Source: CAZCPB01 sp044223975
GTDB taxonomy: Bacteria > Planctomycetota > Phycisphaerae > Phycisphaerales > UBA1924
NCBI GenBank assembly: GCA_044223975.1
Contig: JBGALI010000003.1
Span: 62,001 to 126,000, forward strand
Reading direction: 5' to 3'
DNA length: 64,000 nucleotides
The notes below the pieces were generated by a model. It saw only the letters and a list, made by a program, of their open reading frames with translations, did no database searches and had not been told where the DNA came from. Positions within the stretch are counted from its first letter, which is position 1; each line of letters starts with the position of its first letter. A program made the translations under genes and the position numbers. This document shows, in pieces, positions 8,061 through 15,751 of this stretch.

Positions 8061-9973
8061 GCGCCGGCAAGGTCGCCTACGCCGCGCTCTTCTGCATCGT
8101 GCTGCCGGCGCTGCTCTGGCGGTGGGCGCGGGCCGCGGAGCCGAGCGTGGCCCTCCCCGCCGTGCAGTCGACGATCGGCGGCGCCGCGCTGGTCGGGGTC
8201 GGCGCCGCGCTGATGCTCGCGGGCATGCTCGGCCTGCGCGTGCACGGCGGCGGGCTGCCGATGAACGCGTTTCCCCCGCCGCGCCGGGCCGAGCGAGGGA
8301 TCTACGCGTGGCTCGATCATCCCATCTACGTGGGGTTCTGCGCCTCCGTGGCGGGCGCGGCGGTGTGGACCGGCTCGCGCGCGGGGCTGTGGCTCGTCAC
8401 GCCGTGCACGGCCCTCGCCTGCGCGGCACTGGTGCTGGGGTACGAGCGGGACGATCTTGAGAGGCGGTTGGGAAAGCGTGGCGCGCCGCCGCGATTGAGG
8501 CTCGCCCCTGACACCGACGAGCCGCCTGACTTGTGGGACCGCGTGTCGCTGGTGGTACTCGTGTTCCTGCCGTGGCTGGTGCTCTACGAGGCGGTCGGGC
8601 ATCTGCCGCGGGACGGGGCGCTGTCGACCGCGCTCGCGATCGACTCGCGCGTGCCGATCGTGGCGTGGACCGAGGTCCTGTACGCGGCAACGTACGCGCT
8701 GGGCGTCATCCCCGCCCTACTGCTGCTGCGCACGCGCCGCGACCTGCGCCGATTCCAAGTTGCGGGGCTGGCGGGGACCGCGGTCGGGTTCCTGACGTGC
8801 ATCGTGCTGCCCAACGAGTTCCCGCTGCGCCCCTTCCCACCCGGCTCGCTCTTTGCGCCGCTGCACGCGCTCGAGAGCGCTGACGGCGTCGGAGGGCGCG
8901 TGGCGTTCCCGTCGTTCCACGTCTTCTGGGCCGTGATGGGGGCGTGGGCGATCGCGAAGCGCGGCGCGGGCGCGGTCGGCGCGCTACTCGCCCTGGGCGT
9001 GGCGATCAGTTGCGTGACCACGGGCGAGCACGGCATCGTCGATGTGCTCGCGGGCGCCCTGCTCGCGGGCGCGGCACTGAACGCCGATCGCGCGCGGCGC
9101 CTCGTCCTCGCGGGCGCACAGGCCGTCGCCGACGGCTGGCGCGAGTGGCAAATCGGCCCCGTGCGCGTGCTCATGCACGCCTGGTACGCCGCGCTGAGCG
9201 CGGGCGTCGGCATGCTGCTGGCCGAAGCCCTCGCGGGAGAAGACGCGCGCCCGACGCTCCGCGTGATGGCCGCCGCCGCGCTGGTCGGCGCGGGCGTGTG
9301 GGGGCAGGCGTTCGAGGGTTCGGGGAAGCTCGCACGCCCCTTCGGCTACTACGGCTGCGTGCTCGGAGCGTTGCTCGGTGCGCTCGCGTGCGCCGCGGCG
9401 GGATGGGACGTGTGGTGCGCACTGGGCGCACTGGCCGTCGCGACACCATGGATCCAGGCCATCGGACGCCTGCGCTGCCTGGTTCAGGGGTGCTGCCACG
9501 GCGGTCCGTGCGCGGACGGGCACGGCCTGCGCTACACCACCGCCCGCTCGCGCGTGTGCGCGTTGGCCGAGCTGCGGGGCGTGCCGATCCACGCGACGCA
9601 GGTCATCTCGATTCTCGCCAATGTCCCCGTGGGGCTGCTGCTGATCCGGCTGCACTTCGCGGGCGCCGCGATCCCGACGATCGTCGGCCTGTACCTGCTG
9701 CTCTCGGGCCTCGCCCGCTTCGTCGAGGAGCACTTCCGCGGCGAGCCACAGACGCCGGTGATCGGCGGCCTGCGCTCGTACCAGTGGGCGGCGCTCGCGA
9801 GCGTGACCGCCGGCGCGGCGGTGATGTGCGTGCGCAAGGGGCCCGCCGCGGCCGGCGCGTTCGAGCTGGGCATGAACGTGATGGTGAGCGCCGGGGTGTG
9901 CGCCGCGGCGTACGGGCTGGCGATGGGGGTGGACTTCCCCACGTCTTCTCGACGCCTCGCCCGTCTGGCGTAG
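8057..9973 (+). CDS. Multi-pass membrane fusion: ICMT/PEMT-like + PAP2 + Lgt-like domains
   Basis: 638 aa, polytopic. Residues about 1-145 resemble the isoprenylcysteine carboxyl-/phospholipid methyltransferase superfamily (ERGIYAWLDHPIYVGF, then YERDDLERRLG). Residues about 160-345 look like a PAP2 phosphatase/transferase (FPSFHVFWAV and TGEHGIVDVLAG, with the active-site His pair). Residues about 370-600 resemble prolipoprotein diacylglyceryl transferase, Lgt (IQAIGRLRCLVQGCCHGGPC, then GLRYTT and GLARFVEEHFRGE). Known families act on lipidated cysteine or phospholipid head groups, lipid phosphates, and lipobox cysteine respectively. The fused role is unknown. The start overlaps the preceding stop as ATGA. 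It is not the housekeeping Lgt, given the divergence and the fusion. Confidence 0.68.
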   Translation: MSAGKVAYAALFCIVLPALLWRWARAAEPSVALPAVQSTIGGAALVGVGAALMLAGMLGLRVHGGGLPMNAFPPPRRAERGIYAWLDHPIYVGFCASVAGAAVWTGSRAGLWLVTPCTALACAALVLGYERDDLERRLGKRGAPPRLRLAPDTDEPPDLWDRVSLVVLVFLPWLVLYEAVGHLPRDGALSTALAIDSRVPIVAWTEVLYAATYALGVIPALLLLRTRRDLRRFQVAGLAGTAVGFLTCIVLPNEFPLRPFPPGSLFAPLHALESADGVGGRVAFPSFHVFWAVMGAWAIAKRGAGAVGALLALGVAISCVTTGEHGIVDVLAGALLAGAALNADRARRLVLAGAQAVADGWREWQIGPVRVLMHAWYAALSAGVGMLLAEALAGEDARPTLRVMAAAALVGAGVWGQAFEGSGKLARPFGYYGCVLGALLGALACAAAGWDVWCALGALAVATPWIQAIGRLRCLVQGCCHGGPCADGHGLRYTTARSRVCALAELRGVPIHATQVISILANVPVGLLLIRLHFAGAAIPTIVGLYLLLSGLARFVEEHFRGEPQTPVIGGLRSYQWAALASVTAGAAVMCVRKGPAAAGAFELGMNVMVSAGVCAAAYGLAMGVDFPTSSRRLARLA

Positions 9974-9980
9974 AAGGAGA

Positions 9981-12842
9981 CTATTTCGAAGCCGGCGGTG
10001 CCGGCGCGGGCACGACCTCGACGCGGACCGAGGGGCCGGCCATGCGGTAGCGGGCGAACGCCTCGCGGATCTCCTCGGCGGTGTACGCCTGGTACGCCTC
10101 GGGCGCGTTCACGAGGTCGTCGAGTCGCGTGCCGCGGTAGTCAAGATCGCGGAGCTGGTCGGTCCAGTAGTCGGGCTCGAGAAGCTCGGTCATCGTCTGC
10201 AGGTTCACGTCCCTGCGGACCGCCTTCATCTCGTCGGGCGTAGGGCCGGTCTTGGCGAATTCGTCGAACATGGACGCGATCGATGCGCTCAGCTCGCCCG
10301 AGTTCCTGGCCGCCGTGGGCGCCGCGGCGTACACCAGCCCGTACCCGGGGTACGCCTCGCCGGGAGCGACGTTGGTCACGATGGACGCGGCCAGCTTGTT
10401 CTCGTCGCGGAGCACCTTGCTCATGCGCGACGTGAGGACCCGGGCGGCGAGAGAGACCAGGCGCGTGTCGCGGACGTTCGACGCGTCGGGGCCGAAGAAG
10501 CCGGCCATGACGCGGGCCTGGTCCGTTCCCGGCGGGCATTCGCGCCTGAAGTTCCGCTCACCCTTGGGGCGGGGGAGCGCGCGGAGATCGGCGAACAGCG
10601 TCGAGCTGATGCGGGGGCGCGAGGGGAGCGAGCCGAAGTACCGCAGCGCGAGCGCGGTCGCCCGCGCCTCGTCGAGCCTCCCCACGATCGAGACCTCAAG
10701 GGGCGTGGTGCGGACCGCGTCGTTGAGCCAGGCGCGGGCCGCGTCGGGCGTGACAGCGCCGACCTGCTCGGTCGTCAGCACGCGCGGGCGGACCTCGCCG
10801 GGCGGGTAGATCGCGTCGGGCATGAGTGCCGCGAAGACCCCGGACGGATCGGACTGCATCTTCGCCAGGGCCTGGAGCTGGCGCGCCTTCCACTGATCGA
10901 CCGCGTCGTCGGTGAGCCTCGGGTCCGTGAGCATCGCGTACGCGAGCTGAAACCCGGCCTCGATGCCGTCGGGCGTTCCCGTGATGGTGAAGCCGAAGGC
11001 GTCGGCCGAAACACCGGGGGTGCACGAGGCGCCGCGAGAACTCAGGATCGACTGGATCTCCGCGGCGGTGCGTGTGGCCGTCGCCGGAACGCGGAAGGCC
11101 TCGGCGGCCGCGCGGGTGATGCCGCGGTTGGAGGCCGTTTCGCGCAGCTCGCCGCCGGGAATGAGGACGGTGATCGAGACCGTCTCGTGACGGTGCTCCA
11201 TGAGCCGGTAGTGGACGCGGACGTTGTTGGAAAGCCACAGGGAGAGCACCGACGACCCGGTGTTCCGGTCGCTCTCGGCGATCTCGCCCTCGCGCGGGAG
11301 CTGGTCGAGCACGGCGCGGGAACGGGGCGAGGGTTCCTCGGTGGCGGGAGCGGCGGCGGCGCCCGCGCCGGCCGTGAGGAGCTGCTCCTCGGTAACGGGC
11401 GGGGCGCTCGACGGCAGGGTCAGGACGATCGTGGAGTTGGCGGGGTCGAAGAGGTCCGCAAAGGCGCGCGAGATCTCCTGGTCGGTGATCGTCGGGAGGA
11501 GGCGCGTGCCCAGTTCCAGCTCCTGCGCGGACGACATGTACGGCTCGCCGGCGCCGACGGCGCCGTCGATCAGTCGCACCACCTGGGCGGCGGGGCGGAC
11601 CTGCTCGGTCGCGGCCGAACGCCGAGCGGTGGTGAGGGCCTGCTCGCGCACGCGGGCGAGCTCGGCGGCGTCGAATCCCGACTCGCAAGCGAGGCGAACC
11701 TGGGCGGTGAGGTCCGCGAGCGTGTCGGCCCATTTCGCGGCCGGCCCCGCGGCCTCGACCTCGGCGCGGCGCATGGCGCGCCCGATCTGGCCGACCTGCG
11801 CGGCACACTCGGAAAAGGAGACGCGGCCGAGCGAGACGCGGTCGGCCATGCGTCGGTTGAACGCCTGCACCGCGAGGCGTTCGACAAGCTGCCGTCGCCA
11901 CGCGCCGACGGTGGAGATCGGAGGTGCTGCCGGGGCGACCCGCGCGAGGGCGACCCGTGCCCCTTCCACCTCGCGGTCGGTCGCCACGACCGCCGTCACG
12001 CCCGACGTGGGCACGACCCGCGGGTCGGGTGCCGCGGGCACGGCGTGGGCGGGTAGCCCTCCGAACGCGGCCGCGATGCGCTCGGCCACCATCGCGGGAT
12101 CGGCGTCGGCGACGACGATGACGGTCATGAGCCCGGGGACAAACCAGCGCGAGTAGAAGTCCAGGAGATCGCGGCGCGTGACGCCCTTGAGCGTCTGATC
12201 CGTGCCGGCGATGGGTCGGGTCGCCAAGAGCGATCCGGGCGCGAGGCGCGGCGTGACAATGTCCAAGAGGCGGCGGTCCGACGACAGGCCGCGGCGCCGC
12301 TCCTCGAGCACGATGGAGCGCTCCTGCTCGATGCCCGGCTCCGGGAATGTGAGGCGCCCGGCGATGTCGGCCAGGAAGAGCAGCCCCGTGTCGAAGGTTT
12401 CGGGCTTGGCGTCCGGGAGCGTGAGCTGGAAAGACGCCTGATCGAACCCGGTCGAGGAGAACGCGTGGCGCTCGAAAACCATGCCCATGGACTCGAGCAT
12501 CGGCGCCACGGTGCCGGGTGGGAAGTTCTCAGAGCCTTCGAACGCGAGGTGTTCGACGAAGTGCGCCAGCCCGCCCTGGCCCTCGCTTTCGTTGATCGAA
12601 CCGGCGTTGACGTGCAGCCACGCCTGCCCGCCGCCCGGCGGATTGGCGTGACGGAGGATGAGGTAGGCCAGGCCGTTGGGCAGCTTGCCCTCGACGAGGC
12701 CGGGGGCGGACGCCAAGGGCGAATCGGGCGCTGGGCCCGGCGCGGGCGGCGATGGGTTGGGCTGGGCCAGGGCCCGGTTTCCGGACCATGAAGCCAGGGC
12801 GGTGAACAGAATGGCGGCGGCGGCCGCGAAGACTCGTTGCAT
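9981..12842 (-). CDS. Secreted M16 family zinc peptidase (pitrilysin-like)
   Basis: 953 aa. A signal peptide (1-27, ending ALAQ) targets it to the periplasm. NGLAYLILRHANPPG is typical of the start of M16 peptidases, and HFVEH (about residues 93-97) is the inverted zinc motif HxxEH; the downstream Glu ligand region (ERSIVLEERRRG) is present. The length fits two M16 halves in one chain, the second half lacking HxxEH as usual. The role is probably degradation of small exported polypeptides. It is convergent with the membrane fusion gene (7-nt gap) and divergent from the next subtilase across about 230 nt of non-coding DNA in which I recognise no site. Confidence 0.87.
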   Translation of the reverse strand: MQRVFAAAAAILFTALASWSGNRALAQPNPSPPAPGPAPDSPLASAPGLVEGKLPNGLAYLILRHANPPGGGQAWLHVNAGSINESEGQGGLAHFVEHLAFEGSENFPPGTVAPMLESMGMVFERHAFSSTGFDQASFQLTLPDAKPETFDTGLLFLADIAGRLTFPEPGIEQERSIVLEERRRGLSSDRRLLDIVTPRLAPGSLLATRPIAGTDQTLKGVTRRDLLDFYSRWFVPGLMTVIVVADADPAMVAERIAAAFGGLPAHAVPAAPDPRVVPTSGVTAVVATDREVEGARVALARVAPAAPPISTVGAWRRQLVERLAVQAFNRRMADRVSLGRVSFSECAAQVGQIGRAMRRAEVEAAGPAAKWADTLADLTAQVRLACESGFDAAELARVREQALTTARRSAATEQVRPAAQVVRLIDGAVGAGEPYMSSAQELELGTRLLPTITDQEISRAFADLFDPANSTIVLTLPSSAPPVTEEQLLTAGAGAAAAPATEEPSPRSRAVLDQLPREGEIAESDRNTGSSVLSLWLSNNVRVHYRLMEHRHETVSITVLIPGGELRETASNRGITRAAAEAFRVPATATRTAAEIQSILSSRGASCTPGVSADAFGFTITGTPDGIEAGFQLAYAMLTDPRLTDDAVDQWKARQLQALAKMQSDPSGVFAALMPDAIYPPGEVRPRVLTTEQVGAVTPDAARAWLNDAVRTTPLEVSIVGRLDEARATALALRYFGSLPSRPRISSTLFADLRALPRPKGERNFRRECPPGTDQARVMAGFFGPDASNVRDTRLVSLAARVLTSRMSKVLRDENKLAASIVTNVAPGEAYPGYGLVYAAAPTAARNSGELSASIASMFDEFAKTGPTPDEMKAVRRDVNLQTMTELLEPDYWTDQLRDLDYRGTRLDDLVNAPEAYQAYTAEEIREAFARYRMAGPSVRVEVVPAPAPPASK

Positions 12843-13069
12843 GGTGATCGCTCCGACGCTCGGCTGGAAAACAGCGGCCAGATGCTACGCGACACGGGAA
12901 CCTTCACGGGGTACGTCCGGGTTGCGTGCGTCGTTCGGAGGACGGAAGGTGCGAATTCAGCTTGGTTTCCGTTGTCGGCGCGCCAATGCCCGTGTAGATT
13001 TGAATCGAACCGGAAGGGGAGTTCCGGTCGTAATCTGAGCAGGAGCCCACAAACGCCGATCGGCGTGGG

Positions 13070-15580
13070 ATGTTGGGGGTTGTGTGCGCCCGGGGCCATG
13101 ACAGGGTGAGGGGGCAGGTGTTGAGCAGCGGACGCTCGAAAGCGCGTGGTCGGGCCGTGCGCGCCGGGGCGCGCGCGGCGATGCTGGGTGTCGCCGTTGC
13201 GTGGCCGCTCGGTGCGCCGCTGTTTGCGCAGGCCGGGCCCGCGGCGCGGGCGGACGCCGGGGCGCGCGTGCTGCGCCTGAGGGCGGGGCGCGTCGACACG
13301 GGTCGCCTGCCCGATCTGCGGCGTGAGAGGGCGCCGAATGGGGCGGGCGCTTCCGGGCGCGTGGTCGTGCAGCTTGTCGGCCCCGTGACGCGGGCGCGGC
13401 GGGCGGCGCTGGAGGGCGCGGGCGTCACACTCGAGGACTACCTCCCCGACCACGCGTACATTGCACGAGCGGACGCGGCGGCGCTGGCGCGACTGGGCGG
13501 GCTTGGGTACGTGGCGTGGGTGGGCACGCTGCGGCCGGAATGGAAGCTCGATGCGACGATCGGCGCGAGGGATTACGCGACGGCCGAGCGGCGCGCGCTG
13601 AAGGACGCGGGGCTGGCGCAGGTGGTGGTCACGCTGTTCGAAGGAGAGGATGCCGCGCCGGTGCTGGGCGCGGTGGGCGCGGCGGGCGGGCGGGCGTTCG
13701 ACGCGCACGCGTCGGGACCGCGGCTGCTGATCGACGCGGTGGTGCGCCCGGCGGACGCGGCGCGGCTGGCGGCGCTGCCGAGCGTGCAGTACGTGGAGGA
13801 TGCGCCCGAGGGCGAGACGCGGTTTGACTCGTACCGCTGGGTGGTGCAGAGCAACGTGCCGAACTTCACGCCGCTGTGGAACCGCGGGCTGCACGGCGAG
13901 GGCCAGATCGCGGGAGTGATCGACAGCACGGTGAACATCACGCACTGCGCGTTCGCCGACGCGTTCTTCCCGGTGGGGCCGTCGCACCGCAAGATCGTGG
14001 CGCAGCACGACCCGCAGGGGTACGACTCGCACGGGACGCACGTGGCGGGGATCATCGCGGGCGACCACGACACGCTGGGCGCGTACGACGCCAGCGACGG
14101 GATCGCGTTCGCGGCGCGCCTGAGCCTGTCGAGCACGGGGAACCTGTTCTCGTCGCCCTCGGGGCTGTACGACCACCTGCAGGGGGCGCACGACGACGGC
14201 GCACGGGTGCACAACAACAGCTTCGGGGACAACTCGACCAACGCGTACACAACGTGGTGCGCGCAGGTCGACCAGTTCACGTGGGACCACGAGGACGACC
14301 TGGTGGTCTTTGCGATCAACAACGGGAGCGCCATCAAGAGCCCCGAGAACGCGCTGAACGCCCTGGCGGTGGGCGCCGGCCAGGACTCGCCGTTCCAGGG
14401 GAGCTTCTGCTTCGGCGGCACTGGGCCGACGAGCGACGGCCGGCGGAAGCCGGACGTCTACGCGCCGGGGTGCAACATCCTGTCGGCCAACTCCACGAGC
14501 GAGTGCAGCTACTTCGCGCAGAGCGGCACCTCGATGGCGTGCCCGGCGGTGGCGGGCTCGGCGGTGCTGGCGCGCCAGTACTTCACCGACGGCTACTACC
14601 CGACGGGGGTGGCCACGCCCGCCAACACGTTCACGCCGTCGGGCGCCCTGCTCCGCGCCGTCATGGTGAACTCCGCGGTCGACATGGCGGGTATCTTCGG
14701 GTACCCCAGCAACCTGGAGGGCTGGGGGCGGATCCTCCTGGATAACACGCTGTACTTCCCGGGTGATCAGCGCAAGCTGCTGGTGCAGGACGTCCACAAC
14801 GCGGCGGGGCTGGGCACCACGGAAACGAGCACGTACACCGTCACGATCCTGAGCAACTCGACCCCGCTCACCATCACGCTGGCGTTCACGCACCCACCCG
14901 CGTCGGTGAACGCCTCCGACCCGGTCGCCAACGACCTGAACCTCGAGGTCGTCGAGCCGGGGGGCGCGACGTACCGCGGCAATCTGTTCGCGTCGGGCCA
15001 GTCCACGCCGGGCGTGACGACCGACGCGCGCAACACGGTCGAGCAGTTCCTCCGCACCTCGCCGGCGCCGGGCGTGTACCAGATCACGGTGCGTGCCGCG
15101 GCGGTGAACGTGGGCACGCAGGGGTACGCGCTGGTGATCAGCGGTGACATCGACCTGTGCCTGCCGCCGGTGGTGCCCGACCCGCCGCAGAGCCAGACAA
15201 TCTCCCCCGGGAACCCGGTGACGTTCTCGGCGGTCGCGTACGGGAGCGGGACGCTGACGTACCAGTGGAAGAAGGACCTGGTGGACATCCCGGGAGCGAC
15301 GGCGCCGGACTTCACGATCCCCGTGGTTTACCTTGCGGACGCCGGGGAATACTCGGTCACCGTGACGGGGACGTGCGGCACGGCCACGACGCTGGGAGCC
15401 GACCTGATCGTGCCCTGCGTGGCCGACTACGACCATGACGGGTTCGTGACCGGCGTCGACTTCGACTCGTTCGTGGATATGTTCGTGCTGGGCGATGAAG
15501 CGGCGGACATCGACCACAACGGGTTCGTCAACGGCGATGACTTCGACACGTTCATCGCCGTGTTCACGGCGGGGTGCTGA
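13070..15580 (+). CDS. Secreted S8 (subtilisin-like) protease with Ig-like domain and Gly-Cys dockerin tail
   Basis: 836 aa from the first ATG. The true start may be GTG 13106 or TTG 13121 (preceded by TGAGGGGG), since the ATG leaves an over-long 36-residue n-region before the hydrophobic stretch ending PLFAQ. After a propeptide-like region come the catalytic residues Asp (GVIDSTV, about 283), His (SHGTHVAGI, about 320) and Ser (SGTSMACPAVAG, about 486). A jelly-roll-like C domain then resembles KP-43-type subtilases. An Ig-like domain (TYQWKKD, DAGEYSVTV) and the twin DFDxF tail ending Gly-Cys complete it. It acts outside the cytoplasm, and is followed by another secreted protease gene. Confidence 0.87.
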   Translation: MLGVVCARGHDRVRGQVLSSGRSKARGRAVRAGARAAMLGVAVAWPLGAPLFAQAGPAARADAGARVLRLRAGRVDTGRLPDLRRERAPNGAGASGRVVVQLVGPVTRARRAALEGAGVTLEDYLPDHAYIARADAAALARLGGLGYVAWVGTLRPEWKLDATIGARDYATAERRALKDAGLAQVVVTLFEGEDAAPVLGAVGAAGGRAFDAHASGPRLLIDAVVRPADAARLAALPSVQYVEDAPEGETRFDSYRWVVQSNVPNFTPLWNRGLHGEGQIAGVIDSTVNITHCAFADAFFPVGPSHRKIVAQHDPQGYDSHGTHVAGIIAGDHDTLGAYDASDGIAFAARLSLSSTGNLFSSPSGLYDHLQGAHDDGARVHNNSFGDNSTNAYTTWCAQVDQFTWDHEDDLVVFAINNGSAIKSPENALNALAVGAGQDSPFQGSFCFGGTGPTSDGRRKPDVYAPGCNILSANSTSECSYFAQSGTSMACPAVAGSAVLARQYFTDGYYPTGVATPANTFTPSGALLRAVMVNSAVDMAGIFGYPSNLEGWGRILLDNTLYFPGDQRKLLVQDVHNAAGLGTTETSTYTVTILSNSTPLTITLAFTHPPASVNASDPVANDLNLEVVEPGGATYRGNLFASGQSTPGVTTDARNTVEQFLRTSPAPGVYQITVRAAAVNVGTQGYALVISGDIDLCLPPVVPDPPQSQTISPGNPVTFSAVAYGSGTLTYQWKKDLVDIPGATAPDFTIPVVYLADAGEYSVTVTGTCGTATTLGADLIVPCVADYDHDGFVTGVDFDSFVDMFVLGDEAADIDHNGFVNGDDFDTFIAVFTAGC

Positions 15581-15751
15581 GTTTAAGAATCGTTCCCAAG
15601 TCGGTCCGTCCGACCGAGAATCGCTGCTCCCGAGCGCGGCGCGTTTGATTCGGCTTGTTCCGTATCTGGCGATGCACTACGGTGCTCCTGATCAGTACAT
15701 CGGTGGGGGCACCGGTCGTTTCCTTGCGCGCACCCTGTTCAGGAACATACG

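Noticed and set aside
12125..15517. 1130-aa open frame on the minus strand
   Set aside because: Antisense to the M16 and subtilase genes; Arg/His-rich composition from GC-rich third positions; no domain.
15601..15617. Hairpin TCGGTC/GACCGA as terminator of the subtilase
   Set aside because: Six-bp stem and no T tract; too weak to call.
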